This document shows, piece by piece, positions 8,391 through 17,269 of a stretch of 64,000 bases of DNA (position 1 is its first letter; every line of letters starts with the position of its first letter). A program made the position numbers and the translations under genes. The notes beneath the pieces were generated by a model, which was not told the origin of the DNA, searched no databases, and saw only the letters and a list, made by a program, of their open reading frames with translations. Origin of the DNA: Thiothrix subterranea (GTDB lineage: Bacteria > Pseudomonadota > Gammaproteobacteria > Thiotrichales > Thiotrichaceae). The stretch spans positions 2,046,001 through 2,110,000 of the forward strand of contig NZ_CP053482.1 of NCBI RefSeq assembly GCF_016772315.1, written 5' to 3'.

Positions 8391-10696
8391 AATGCCATCA
8401 CGTAACTTTTGCCAGCTTGTTCCAGCACGCTGTAACGTTCCGTGCCTTCGGCATTGAAAAACACAAAGCTCGGTTTGACCATCGCGCTGCTGCCATCAAT
8501 GCTCAAGCCTTGCAGCACTAAGCTATTGTCGAGATTCAGCAAGGGCGTGGTGTACGTCTTTAAGCGGTAGCTGTCAGATGCCGCTTCAATCGCGACAAAT
8601 TTCGCGGCTTTTTGCGAATGGTCGGCGTGCAATAAATACGTGGCCGGTTTGCCATCGTCATCCGCGACGCTCCGTTGGTAATGCATATCCGCTTCGACCT
8701 GCGCCGCTGTTTGGAACAGGCTGCCGCCAGCGGTCAGCAAATACATGCCATCATCCGTGCTCCACAGGTTGCTATTGGCTCCACCCACATCGTGTTGCCC
8801 GTAGTATGGCGAATCATGTAACCACATCGGTTGTGCCGCGCTAGTGTCGTAGCGGTTCAGATCATTTTTCGCGAAATCGGTATCCAAGGTGTAAACCGCT
8901 CTCAAGCTCGGCACGGCTTGCAGGTGTGCGCCACCGAACAAGCGTTGTGTGCCGCCGTCTTCTTGCACGCTGCCGCTGGCAAGATCAATCGCGTACAAAT
9001 AGCTCCATCTCAGGCTGGCTGGCGGAGTGGCATAGGCTTTGCCATTATTGCCTAGCGCAATATCAAACACGTTAATGCCCAAATCTTCGTGGACATCCAA
9101 GATTTCAGCGTGAGCTAAATCGACGTGGGTAATCGCACCGTTATGCCCAACCACGGCGGTTTCACCGTCTGGGCTAATGGCAAGACTGGTGGGTACGAAT
9201 GGCAACGCTACCGTTTGCTGCCTGCCACTGTTGGGGTGAATGATGTTCAATGCATTGCGGGGTTGGCTGCTGACCGTAATCAGTTGATCTAACGCATCGC
9301 TGTAAGCAGCATCGAGTGTATTGCCATTCAAGGGGTTAGCCGCTGCCATCACTGTCAGGTTGCTGCTGGTTACGTGGGTATTGCCAAGTACGTCGGTCGC
9401 TTTCAGGCTAACGGTATACGTGCCTTGTTTGTCGGGTGTAAAACTGGCGGTAATGCTGTCGGCAGCTACCACCACGGCGCTGCTGTCGGTTGGCGCAGCT
9501 TCCAGCGTCCAGTGGTAGGTGAGGAAATCGCCTTCGGGGTCAGTGGTTTTGCTGCCATCTAACATGAGCGTTGCCCCCAGGGTGGTGGCAATTGGCAGGG
9601 TTGCGACGGCGGTGGGGGCAGCATTGGTGTTGACGGGGAAGTTTTTCAGCACGGATTCGTTGCGGATGGAGGGAGATTCGTACACGCCGTCGCCATTGCT
9701 GTCCAGATTAACCTGCAATTTGCGTTGTGGTGGGGTGGCGGTGTCGTAACCTTGCGCAATGACCTGCACGTTGCTGCTGGCTGCACCGGTCAATGCTAGT
9801 TCGCCTGAGAGTGGCACGCCATCGGCGGCAAACATCAACGGTTTAAGCGTGCTGGCGGTGACGCAGCCTTGTACGCCTTCGCAGAATTTGCCGGTGATGT
9901 CGGTGTAGCCGCTGCTGTCCACGTTCATTTTCACCGCTTCGGCCAGTTGTTGTTTTTGATTGCCTTTGCCGAGATTGAGTTGGTATTGATTCATCAGCAA
10001 CGTGCTTTGCCCCGTCGCAAGGTTTAGGTCAGTGCGTAATGTACCGGTTATTGTATAAGGTGCATCATCGACGCGAACGCTTAAGCCTTTCATGCTGACG
10101 GTGTAGGATGTTGGGGTGCGGTAGGCGATATTGAAGGCGTGGATAACCAGCATGGCGCTGCCGTTGGTGACGACATTTTCACTTTTGCATTGGTTATAGA
10201 GCACTTGTAGTGTGCCGGTGAAGGTGGTGTCATCCACATCCCCTGTGACTGTGGCAGTACCACCACCGGGGCAGGTATCACTGCTGTTGACGCCGCGAGC
10301 TTGATAGCCTTGCGCGGTAATTTGTTGTGCTGCCAGTGCCGACAACAGGCGTTGAGATTGCAATAAATTGGCTTGCGCCGTGCTGACAGTGGCGGAACGC
10401 GCGGCAGTTCCGGGCGGGGCGGTGATATTGTCATTGATGTTTTCGGTGCCTAACACCAGATTGACAAATGCCATGCTGTTGACGGTATCCAGCAATGCCA
10501 ACGCCCGGCTGCCGGTGTAAACGCTGCTGGCATCCGCCAGTTTGTTGCTTTCGGTGTTCGGGGTGGTGTTCGCGCCGTTATCGGTAATAATCGGCGTGCT
10601 CGTGCCGCCCGTGGTGGTGGTGGACGTGGTCGTGCCGCCGCACGCGCTTAAAAGTGTGCCTGCCACCAGTGCAGGCAAGATATGTGTGGTTTTCAT
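8387..10696 (-). CDS. Large lipoprotein with PKD-like domain and C-terminal beta-propeller-like domain
   Basis: A 769-residue lipoprotein (lipobox LLSACGG, then a Thr-rich linker). An N-terminal region of about 300 residues is unassigned. A PKD/cadherin-like beta domain follows (DGSKTTDPEGDFLTYHW; DKQGTYTVSLKATDVLGN). The last 300 residues have repeats such as TSLAISPDGETAVVGHN, typical of seven-bladed propellers. That last domain is clearly paralogous to the next gene (DAAYSDAL, YDSPY or HDSPYYG, LLHADHSQ, FVFFN). The job is unknown; surface binding or sensing is a guess. Confidence 0.7.
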   Translation of the reverse strand: MKTTHILPALVAGTLLSACGGTTTSTTTTGGTSTPIITDNGANTTPNTESNKLADASSVYTGSRALALLDTVNSMAFVNLVLGTENINDNITAPPGTAARSATVSTAQANLLQSQRLLSALAAQQITAQGYQARGVNSSDTCPGGGTATVTGDVDDTTFTGTLQVLYNQCKSENVVTNGSAMLVIHAFNIAYRTPTSYTVSMKGLSVRVDDAPYTITGTLRTDLNLATGQSTLLMNQYQLNLGKGNQKQQLAEAVKMNVDSSGYTDITGKFCEGVQGCVTASTLKPLMFAADGVPLSGELALTGAASSNVQVIAQGYDTATPPQRKLQVNLDSNGDGVYESPSIRNESVLKNFPVNTNAAPTAVATLPIATTLGATLMLDGSKTTDPEGDFLTYHWTLEAAPTDSSAVVVAADSITASFTPDKQGTYTVSLKATDVLGNTHVTSSNLTVMAAANPLNGNTLDAAYSDALDQLITVSSQPRNALNIIHPNSGRQQTVALPFVPTSLAISPDGETAVVGHNGAITHVDLAHAEILDVHEDLGINVFDIALGNNGKAYATPPASLRWSYLYAIDLASGSVQEDGGTQRLFGGAHLQAVPSLRAVYTLDTDFAKNDLNRYDTSAAQPMWLHDSPYYGQHDVGGANSNLWSTDDGMYLLTAGGSLFQTAAQVEADMHYQRSVADDDGKPATYLLHADHSQKAAKFVAIEAASDSYRLKTYTTPLLNLDNSLVLQGLSIDGSSAMVKPSFVFFNAEGTERYSVLEQAGKSYVMAF

Positions 10697-10734
10697 GAAT
10701 AGCCCCTATTATTAATGCATACGAAAAACAATCA

Positions 10735-11919
10735 TTAGAATGTGAGTAAGTAAGTTTCCGTGCCTTGTTTCAGCAGCGCATAGCGTTTGCTGCCATCGCT
10801 ATTGAAAAATACAAATTGTGGAATCACGGGATTGCCGCTGTTATTTAAATTCATCGTGCTGAGCTTTTGCTCGTCGCTAACGACCAATTGGGGTGCGGTG
10901 TAGGTTTTCAGACGGTAATCGGTGTTAACACCGGCTATCCCCTTATCCAATATCACCACGAACTTTCCCGCTTCCTGTGAATGATCCGCGTGCAATAGCG
11001 TGGTCGTCGGATCATTATCGTTGTCTGACAGGCTGCGCTGATACAGCATGTCTTGGTCTTGGGTATTAGCGGTGCGGAATAAGGTTTCGCCCGCCGTCAA
11101 AAGGTAAGCATCATCTTCAGTAAGCCACAGCCCTTTGCCAGTGGCACCGCCGATGTCGTGATCGCCGTTATACGGGGAATCGTATAGCCAAGCCGGAGGG
11201 GTAATGCTGGCATCGGCTTTGGCCAAATCCACCGGCTGTGCGCCTTTATCAAGCAGGTAAAGCGCCTTCAGACTGGGCGCAAGTTGCAGGTAAAAACTGC
11301 CCGCTTGCACCAGGGAGAGACTGGCGGTGACTAGCCCTGTGTTTAAATTGATGGATTTTAGTGCGCCCGCTATTTCATTGGTTTTGGGAGTGGCGTAAGC
11401 AATGCCTTGGGCATCCAGCGAGAGATCGAAAACGCTCATATTGAGATTATTGTATAAATTCATCACGCTGGCGGTTTGCAAATTTACCTGCGTTACCGCG
11501 TTATTGTGCCCTACCACGGCGGTTTTTCCATCCGGGCTGATGGCTACGCTGGTCGGGGTAAGTGTCAAGACTACCGCTTGTTGTTCGCCGGTTGCGGGGT
11601 TAATAAGCGTGAGCGCATTATCAGGCAAAGAGCTGACCGTGATTAAGCGTTCCAACGCATCGCTGTAAGCCGCATCCACCACATTGCGGGTTAGCAAACG
11701 TGCGCCACTGGTCGTGGTATTGCCCGTTGCCGTGGATGAACCCCCGGTTGTTGCGGTGGAAGTGCCGGTATTGTTATTCGTTGTGGTATTGCTGTTGCTA
11801 CCCGTTGGGGTGGTGGTCGTCGTTGTGGTCGTTGTGGAAAGCGACGCGCCGGTTCCGCCACCACACGCGACCAGTACGCTAGACATCAGTAGCATTGGAA
11901 TGATCTTGCTTGCAAGCAT
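10735..11919 (-). CDS. Lipoprotein with beta-propeller-like domain, tandem paralogue of its neighbour
   Basis: A 394-residue lipoprotein: lipobox VLVACGG, a long low-complexity Thr/Ser/Asn linker (residues 25-70) and a propeller-like domain with TSVAISPDGKTAVVGHN, YDSPYNGDHDIGGA and LLHADHSQEAGKF. It aligns along its length with the last 300 residues of the downstream 769-residue lipoprotein but lacks that protein's N-terminal and PKD-like parts. The genes are 38 bases apart on one strand and probably form an operon made by duplication. No function is known. Confidence 0.7.
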   Translation of the reverse strand: MLASKIIPMLLMSSVLVACGGGTGASLSTTTTTTTTTPTGSNSNTTTNNNTGTSTATTGGSSTATGNTTTSGARLLTRNVVDAAYSDALERLITVSSLPDNALTLINPATGEQQAVVLTLTPTSVAISPDGKTAVVGHNNAVTQVNLQTASVMNLYNNLNMSVFDLSLDAQGIAYATPKTNEIAGALKSINLNTGLVTASLSLVQAGSFYLQLAPSLKALYLLDKGAQPVDLAKADASITPPAWLYDSPYNGDHDIGGATGKGLWLTEDDAYLLTAGETLFRTANTQDQDMLYQRSLSDNDNDPTTTLLHADHSQEAGKFVVILDKGIAGVNTDYRLKTYTAPQLVVSDEQKLSTMNLNNSGNPVIPQFVFFNSDGSKRYALLKQGTETYLLTF

Positions 11920-12089
11920 GTAAACCCCATCTTTTTATTAGTGATTATCGTCGGTGAAAACGTAGAGCCCATCATAACCTAATTAGCTTGATAAATTAAC
12001 ATCATAAATTAAACTGCTGATCGTGCGATTTCCCACAATCTTTAACGACCCTGCTATAATCGTTTCACCCCACTAGAAGGAAGCGTTAC

Positions 12090-12788
12090 ATGCCTACAAT
12101 TATGATTACAGGTGCCAATCGCGGCATTGGTTTGGAACTGGTTCGTCAATACGCCGCTGATGGCTGGAATGTTTTGGCTTGCTGCCGTTCCCCCGAAAAT
12201 GCACACGATTTGAATAAATTGGCTGCTGCATCTGCGGGTAAAGTCACGGTGTATTTGCTGGATGTCACCAACGCCGCACAGCGCATGGCACTTGCGGCGC
12301 AACTCAAAGGTCAGCCCATCGACATTCTGTTCAACAGTGCGGGCGTATCGGGCAGTTGGAGCACGCAAGGTTTCGGGCAATGCCAAGCCGATGAATGGCT
12401 GGATGTGCTGAACATCAACGTCATCACCCCGATGCTGATGATGCAAGATTTCGCTGCCAATGTTGCCTTAAGCGAGCGCAAAATCATTGCCAATATGAGC
12501 AGCAAAATGGGCAGTATTACCGACAATACCTCTGGCGGCAGTTACGTCTACCGCTCCAGCAAAGCCGCGTTGAATATGGTCAACAAAAGTGCGGCGCACG
12601 ATTTGGCACGTAAAGGCATTAGCGTGGTATTGCTGCATCCGGGTTGGGTACGCACCGACATGGGCGGCCCTAACGGTGAGCTGTCGGTGGAAGAATCTGT
12701 TACCGCGTTGAAACGCAATTTGGCAACCGTGACTTTGGCGGATTCGGGGCGTTTGATTGATATTGATGGCAGTACGATCGCGTGGTAG
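12090..12788 (+). CDS. SDR family oxidoreductase
   Basis: A 232-residue classical short-chain dehydrogenase. TGANRGIGLELVRQY near residue 7 is the Rossmann dinucleotide motif; FNSAGVSG matches the NNAG motif; the Ser (MSSKMGS) and YRSSK (about residue 153) supply the catalytic Ser-Tyr-Lys. It should oxidise or reduce an alcohol/carbonyl with NAD(P); the sequence resembles carbonyl-reductase-like (CsgA/sniffer-type) members, but the substrate cannot be read. A TATAAT lies at 12055-12060. The stop overlaps the next start, suggesting coupling. Confidence 0.88.
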   Translation: MPTIMITGANRGIGLELVRQYAADGWNVLACCRSPENAHDLNKLAAASAGKVTVYLLDVTNAAQRMALAAQLKGQPIDILFNSAGVSGSWSTQGFGQCQADEWLDVLNINVITPMLMMQDFAANVALSERKIIANMSSKMGSITDNTSGGSYVYRSSKAALNMVNKSAAHDLARKGISVVLLHPGWVRTDMGGPNGELSVEESVTALKRNLATVTLADSGRLIDIDGSTIAW

Positions 12789-13321
12789 CAACGTCGGACA
12801 AGCAGCAACGCCTGCTCACCATTTTTGAACGCTTGTTGCCGTTGGTGGATAGCGTGTCTGACAAGGTGCGCTTTGCCGCCTTGTTGGGCGTGGGGCTGGA
12901 TGTGTGGATTTTTATCTGGCTGTTTTTCCTCAAAGGGCTGTCGTTGACCAGTGCGCTGATTGTGGCGGGCGTGGTATTGCTGCCGCTGCTGATTTTGCTG
13001 CGCTTTTGGTGGGCGTTGGAAGAGCTTAAAGATTTACCAAATATCGCCGGGCGCATGATGACCGATGCCAAAGGGGAGATTCAGGAAACGGTGCAAGGCA
13101 TCCGCGCTGGGCAAGTGAAAAAACTGAGCTTTCTTAGTTCCGCAAAGAGTTTGTGGAGCATTGGTTCGCTGGCAACCGAAGCGCGGGAGTTGCTGGGTTC
13201 GTATATCAGCATTGGTACGTTGGTCAACCCGCTATCGCTTATTCTGGGCTTTTTATCGTTGTTATTTGTTTTATTGCTGATCTTGGTCGGTTTGGTGTTG
13301 CTGATCTTGGCATTTTTCTGA
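12782..13321 (+). CDS. Inner-membrane protein of unknown function
   Basis: A 179-residue protein beginning with GTG inside the end of the SDR gene. A first amphipathic segment is followed by two adjacent membrane helices (FAALLGVGLDVWIFIWLFFL; ALIVAGVVLLPLLILLRFWW), a soluble loop of about 60 residues (KGEIQETVQGIRAGQVKKL) and a hydrophobic C-terminus long enough for one or two helices. No family is recognised. The overlap suggests cotranscription with the SDR, but no functional link is evident. Confidence 0.65.
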   Translation: MVATSDKQQRLLTIFERLLPLVDSVSDKVRFAALLGVGLDVWIFIWLFFLKGLSLTSALIVAGVVLLPLLILLRFWWALEELKDLPNIAGRMMTDAKGEIQETVQGIRAGQVKKLSFLSSAKSLWSIGSLATEARELLGSYISIGTLVNPLSLILGFLSLLFVLLLILVGLVLLILAFF

Positions 13322-13429
13322 CATAGGGTGCTTTTTAGCTGACCGTTGGCTATTGACCACAAAAAAACTAATTACAAAAAAGTTTTTATATATTTTTATA
13401 AATAAAAACAAGCTGCTAACATCATTAGC

Positions 13430-14356
13430 ATGAAAGATCACGACTACCTCGCCTTAGATGGCTATTCGATGCATGTTTTCCTGACCGTATTGGAACAGGG
13501 GTCGCTTGCCAGTGCTGCCGATAAGTTGGGGATTACCAAAACGGTTATTGGTAATTGCCTCACCAAATTGCGCTCGGTATTTCATGACCCCTTATTTGTG
13601 CGTACCGGTGGGCAAGAAATTGTCGCTACGGCGCGTGCGGAAAGCCTCGGCGAACGAATGCGCTTGGTGTTGGCGGACATGCAGCAATTGACTGCCGAAC
13701 AGGTGTTCAAACCCAAACAGACGGCGCTGCATTTCACCGTCGGCACGAACGATTTTCAGCGTGATCTGATCCTGCCAGAGCTGTACCGGCAAGTCGCCAG
13801 CGAAACCAAAGAATTTTCGTTGCGCACCCTGATTTCGGAATACCCGTCGCTGGAATTATTGCGCACTGGCAAAGCGGATTTGCTGCTATCGCCGGTTGCG
13901 CCGGAGGGGACAGACATTCTTTATAAACGCCTCTTCATTGATCAGCCGCGTTGTTTCTTTGATGGCAATGCACGTCAAGCCCCGCGCACCTTGGCAGATT
14001 TCCGCAATGCGCGTTACGTTGGCTTGAATTTGGTCGATGGGCAGCGCGTAGTGCCATTGGCGGCACCGATTGCGCGGGAATTGGAACAGCAAGTGGCGAT
14101 TCGTGTCCCTAACTTTTCCGACATGGCGAGTTTTATGCGTGGCAGTGACTTGTTGGCGATTGCGCCGGGAATGTTGCGGATGGGAGCATTATCGGGATTT
14201 TCATCCAGCATTCCACCGTTCAATTTGCCGTCGGTATTTATGTTTATGCTGTGGCACAAGCGTCATCAAGGCGACCCCGCGCACCAGTGGGTACGCAATC
14301 AATTGGAAGCAGCCGTCAGCGGGGTGATGGAGCGGGTCAAGTTGGCAAAAGCTTGA
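13430..14356 (+). CDS. LysR-family transcriptional regulator
   Basis: A 308-residue LysR-type regulator. The winged helix-turn-helix is at the N-terminus (FLTVLEQGSLASAADKLG then DPLFVRTGG), followed by a substrate-binding-like domain (LHFTVGTNDFQRDLILPEL). The type resembles NodD/SyrM or LeuO-like members. Regulators of this family bind a small effector and often control a neighbour. Nearest are the SDR operon upstream and the secreted glycine-rich protein downstream, all on the same strand, so the target is uncertain. The 5' region is very AT-rich. Confidence 0.9.
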   Translation: MKDHDYLALDGYSMHVFLTVLEQGSLASAADKLGITKTVIGNCLTKLRSVFHDPLFVRTGGQEIVATARAESLGERMRLVLADMQQLTAEQVFKPKQTALHFTVGTNDFQRDLILPELYRQVASETKEFSLRTLISEYPSLELLRTGKADLLLSPVAPEGTDILYKRLFIDQPRCFFDGNARQAPRTLADFRNARYVGLNLVDGQRVVPLAAPIARELEQQVAIRVPNFSDMASFMRGSDLLAIAPGMLRMGALSGFSSSIPPFNLPSVFMFMLWHKRHQGDPAHQWVRNQLEAAVSGVMERVKLAKA

Positions 14357-14497
14357 GTGTTTTTCGCCAAGGGTTCACCCTCGGATAAGTGGTCGCTAAA
14401 AGTAGCTAATGGTACTTTACGTTAGAAATTTCTAATATTATAATTCTCTAAATTGAAATTTATCAAAAACGTAAAACTAACGCTAGGAAATACACAC

Positions 14498-14950
14498 ATG
14501 AAATTACACGCTATTGCTTTCGCCGCATTGATCGCTATCTCTGGTGCTGCTTCTGCTGAATTCTTTGACGGTTTCGACAACGGTTCTGCGGCAGGCAATA
14601 CGTCTGGCAATGGCACTGGTTCAACGGCTGCTGACGCGACTGGCTACGGCACTGGTAAGGGTGATCTGAATGGCTGGGGTCGTGGTAAAGGTGATGCCGA
14701 TGGTGAAGTGGATTTCAGCCTGACTTTCAAAGGCAAAGGCAAAACCAATCTGGATACCGACATGGCGGCTAATGGTAAAGGCAACGGTGACTGGTATACT
14801 GCGGGCAATGGTTATGGTTACACTGAACAAAACCGTAACTTCTCTGGCAATGCTTCTAGCAGCAAAGCAGGCAGCACCCCAATGGCTGCACCCATGATGC
14901 CCACTATGCCACAAGCGACTGCACCGGTTGCACCGACTGTAGCAAAGTAA
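14498..14950 (+). CDS. Secreted Gly/Asn-rich protein, candidate sulfur-globule envelope protein
   Basis: A 150-residue protein: signal peptide ending ASA before EFFDGFDNG, then a chain dominated by Gly, Asn, Asp and Thr in irregular repeats (GNTSGNGTGSTAADATGYG; GYGTGKGDLNGWGRGKGD) and a Met/Pro/Ala tail. Small secreted repetitive Gly/Asn-rich proteins coat intracellular sulfur globules in Allochromatium and relatives. Composition, length, signal peptide and probable host fit, but no diagnostic motif is certain. The ATG has AGGAA before it; a longer frame is rejected. A strong terminator follows, so it is monocistronic. Confidence 0.6.
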   Translation: MKLHAIAFAALIAISGAASAEFFDGFDNGSAAGNTSGNGTGSTAADATGYGTGKGDLNGWGRGKGDADGEVDFSLTFKGKGKTNLDTDMAANGKGNGDWYTAGNGYGYTEQNRNFSGNASSSKAGSTPMAAPMMPTMPQATAPVAPTVAK

Positions 14951-14972
14951 TTTTCAGCATTTACGCTGAATG

Positions 14973-14999
14973 AAAAGGCATCCTTCGGGGTGCCTTTTT
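14973..14999 (+). terminator. Intrinsic terminator after the Gly/Asn-rich protein gene
   Basis: A stem AAAAGGCA...TGCCTTTTT with a TTCG-type tetraloop lies 22 bases after the stop codon. The 3' arm runs into five T residues. It separates this gene from mogA. Confidence 0.9.
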
Positions 15000-15033
15000 G
15001 CGTTTTACCCGCCTCAAATTAGGAATGGATACG

Positions 15034-15582
15034 ATGACACAAGCGATTGCCCGCATTGGTATTTTGACGATTTCCGACCGTGCCAGTCGCGGTGAATACG
15101 AAGACAAAGGCGGCCCGGCGATTCATGCGTGGTTTAGCCGCGTGTTGACCAGCCCGTGGGAAGCGGTGGCGCGGGTCATTCCTGATGAACAGCCTGACAT
15201 TGAAGCGGCATTGCGTGAATTGAGTGATGTCGAAGGCTGTGGTTTGATCGTGACGACCGGCGGCACGGGGCCTGCGTTACGTGACGTGACGCCGGAAGCG
15301 ACGGAAGCGGTGTGCAGTAAAATGATGCCCGGTTTCGGCGAGTTAATGCGCACGGCTTCGTTAAAGTTTGTGCCAACCGCCATTCTGTCACGGCAAACGG
15401 CGGGTATTCGCGGGCGCAGTTTGATCGTGAATTTGCCGGGTAAACCGTCGGCGATTGATGATTGCTTGCAAGCGGTATTCCCGGCAATTCCGTATTGCTT
15501 GGATTTGATCGAAGCGGCGTATCTGGAAGCTGACCCGGAACAGTGCAAAGCGTTTCGCCCCGCTCATGCCAAACCGCGTTGA
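15034..15582 (+). CDS. mogA: Molybdopterin adenylyltransferase
   Basis: A 182-residue MogA/MoaB-family protein. Motifs: IGILTISDRASRGEYEDKGG at the N-terminus, TTGGTGPALRDVTPEATEAV, and the C-terminal LPGKPSAIDDCL. MogA adenylates molybdopterin to prepare it for molybdate insertion in cofactor synthesis. AGGA lies at a suitable distance from the ATG at 15034; an earlier ATG is only nine bases upstream. Length and the RTASLKFVPTAILSRQ segment favour MogA over MoaB. Confidence 0.93.
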   Translation: MTQAIARIGILTISDRASRGEYEDKGGPAIHAWFSRVLTSPWEAVARVIPDEQPDIEAALRELSDVEGCGLIVTTGGTGPALRDVTPEATEAVCSKMMPGFGELMRTASLKFVPTAILSRQTAGIRGRSLIVNLPGKPSAIDDCLQAVFPAIPYCLDLIEAAYLEADPEQCKAFRPAHAKPR

Positions 15583-15753
15583 TTAGCCCGCTAATGCCAG
15601 CGTGTATAAACTGGTAATACCGTTCACGATAATCCCCAGCCCGCCTAAAATGGCTAAAGTGCCAACCCATGCAATGATGCCTTTGATGAAGGGTTCAATG
15701 CTAGTGCGGGCCGATTTTTTGCGGCGGCGCGTTGCTCTTTCTGTCTGTGCCAT
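15583..15753 (-). CDS. Small single-pass membrane protein (56 aa)
   Basis: A short frame convergent with mogA, its stop codon directly beside that of mogA. It encodes a very basic N-terminus (ATRRRRKKSART) followed by two hydrophobic stretches (GIIAWVGTLAILGGLGIIV, then SLYTLALAG). This positive-inside arrangement is typical of a small inner-membrane protein. The ribosome site is weak. The charge/hydrophobicity pattern supports a real gene, but no family is recognised. Confidence 0.5.
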   Translation of the reverse strand: MAQTERATRRRKKSARTSIEPFIKGIIAWVGTLAILGGLGIIVNGITSLYTLALAG

Positions 15754-15823
15754 GAGGTGTTGCCTTATTGTTATTATTGATTAAGCCACTATAGCAAAGC
15801 TTGTATGAAGACATCCCAAACAG

Positions 15824-17152
15824 TCACGTCTCACAACCCAGCAACCAAGCCTCCAATTCCCGCACCGAGAAGCCCATTCCCGCAATGCTAAACGGTGCAA
15901 GATTGGCGAGATCCGCGTGCAAATCTGCCGCGAATTTCTCCCGATGTTCGGGCGGAATATGCGTTTCTGTATACGTTTGAATATGCGTTGCCAGCGCATC
16001 ACTGTGCAGGAATTGCTGCACAATCGCGCGAATCAGTTCGCGTCGTGCGGGACGGTATTGCACACGCAACGGGTCGATGCCCATCGCCTCCACGGTGACA
16101 CTGTACAATTTACACGAGCGTAAATACGAACTGACATACAGTTCTGCCAGCGGCGTGACATCATTGCGTTCATACGTCACCAGTACGGCACTGGCGTAAT
16201 CATCCTTATCCATATCGTTAAACGACAGTGGCACAAGGTTGTGGCGTACCAGCGGAATATTGCACGCTAAGCGCGAAGTGCGTTTATTCACATCAATAAA
16301 AGCCTGCAAATAAGCAATGTGAACCAGCAGGAAAAAACTCTGCTCAAACGGGTCATGGATCGCTTGCGCTGTCGTGGTAATCGCGGTGAGTTGTTGTGCT
16401 AAACGGGTTTGATTGTCGATTGGCAGGTAGGTACTGGCAGAAATGCGCACGGAATCTTGCCGTATTTGCCCTGCTGCACCCGTCGTTACCAAACCATCTG
16501 CCAATAGGTAATGCAGGGAACGAATATTATCTTGCGTAATGTCGAGCCGCTGAATACCGTCCACTAAAAAACGGATTGCATCTTTGTGATTCAGCAGCAT
16601 GATTTTTTCTGCATCCAGCTTATTGTCAGCCGCCATGCCTTCCAGTAGCAATTTTTGCGTATCCAGCAGCGAATACGTGTTGCCTTCCAGCCGCGAAGAG
16701 TTGTAGGACAAGTCAATCAATAAACGGTTGAAAATACGCTGGGCATACGTACCCGCCGGTAATTCCACGCGCAGTTGTTGCCCTTGTTGCAGCAAAATCT
16801 CGCGTTGTCTGGCAGTGAGGTAAAACGTTTGGTTGGGTTGGTAAGCCGCCAGCCATTCGGGGCGGTAGGTACAAGGTTCGCGGGTAATCAGCGGTTGCCG
16901 GATTTGGTGCAACAATTGCAGTGCCGTGGCGGAAAAGTACGGGTGAAGGTTGGTTTCAGCCATTTCCGCGACGGTGTAGCGTCGTCCGCGTTTTGTGCCG
17001 CTTGCTTGAACCTGCCCTGACGTAACGGCTTGAGCCAGCCAGCGGTGTAGAGTGCGCTCGGTGATGTCTAAATGCGGCAAAATCTCCGAAATGGCGGCGG
17101 GTTTGTCGAGCTTTTTCAGGATTTTCAGGAGTCTTTCGGTGTTATCGGTCAT
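15824..17152 (-). CDS. Fic-family protein with N-terminal winged helix and non-canonical active site
   Basis: A 442-residue Fic-fold protein. A helix-turn-helix of about 60 residues leads (AAISEILPHLDITERTLHRW). An inhibitory-helix-like motif SSRLEGN, fitting (S/T)xxxE(G/N), lies near residue 154. The Fic loop reads QAFIDVNKRTSR near residue 290, against canonical HPFxDGNGRxxR, so the catalytic His is Gln and AMP transfer is doubtful unless this is a family variant. The N-terminal HTH suggests a DNA-binding regulator, perhaps acting on the repeats beside it. A start at 17164 is also possible; 17152 has a GGCGGA-type site in front. Divergent from rtcB. Confidence 0.85.
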   Translation of the reverse strand: MTDNTERLLKILKKLDKPAAISEILPHLDITERTLHRWLAQAVTSGQVQASGTKRGRRYTVAEMAETNLHPYFSATALQLLHQIRQPLITREPCTYRPEWLAAYQPNQTFYLTARQREILLQQGQQLRVELPAGTYAQRIFNRLLIDLSYNSSRLEGNTYSLLDTQKLLLEGMAADNKLDAEKIMLLNHKDAIRFLVDGIQRLDITQDNIRSLHYLLADGLVTTGAAGQIRQDSVRISASTYLPIDNQTRLAQQLTAITTTAQAIHDPFEQSFFLLVHIAYLQAFIDVNKRTSRLACNIPLVRHNLVPLSFNDMDKDDYASAVLVTYERNDVTPLAELYVSSYLRSCKLYSVTVEAMGIDPLRVQYRPARRELIRAIVQQFLHSDALATHIQTYTETHIPPEHREKFAADLHADLANLAPFSIAGMGFSVRELEAWLLGCET

Positions 17153-17153
17153 A

Positions 17154-17225
17154 TTATCCGCCATTTTTGTCTGATATGTGAGGAATATCCGCCATATTGG
17201 GCTTGGCGGTCAAGTTATCCGCCAT
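17154..17225. promoter_or_regulatory. Three direct 10-bp repeats, candidate operator for the Fic-like regulator
   Basis: TATCCGCCAT occurs at 17155-17164, 17186-17195 and 17216-17225, spaced 31 and 30 bases, about three helical turns, so all face one side of the DNA. A partial inverted copy (TTGGCGGTCAA) lies near 17203. The first copy overlaps the possible upstream start of the Fic-like gene and the last ends 10 bases before the -35 box of the rtcB promoter, so a bound protein could control both directions. Confidence 0.6.
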
Positions 17226-17235
17226 TTATTTTTCC

Positions 17236-17263
17236 TTGACATTTGCAAGCTTACCGCTACACT
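17236..17263 (+). promoter_or_regulatory. Sigma-70-type promoter for the rtcB cluster
   Basis: TTGACA at 17236-17241 and TACACT at 17258-17263 are separated by 16 bases. Transcription would begin near 17270, leaving a leader of about 185 bases before rtcB. The third operator-like repeat is immediately upstream. Confidence 0.65.
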
Positions 17264-17269
17264 TTCTCA

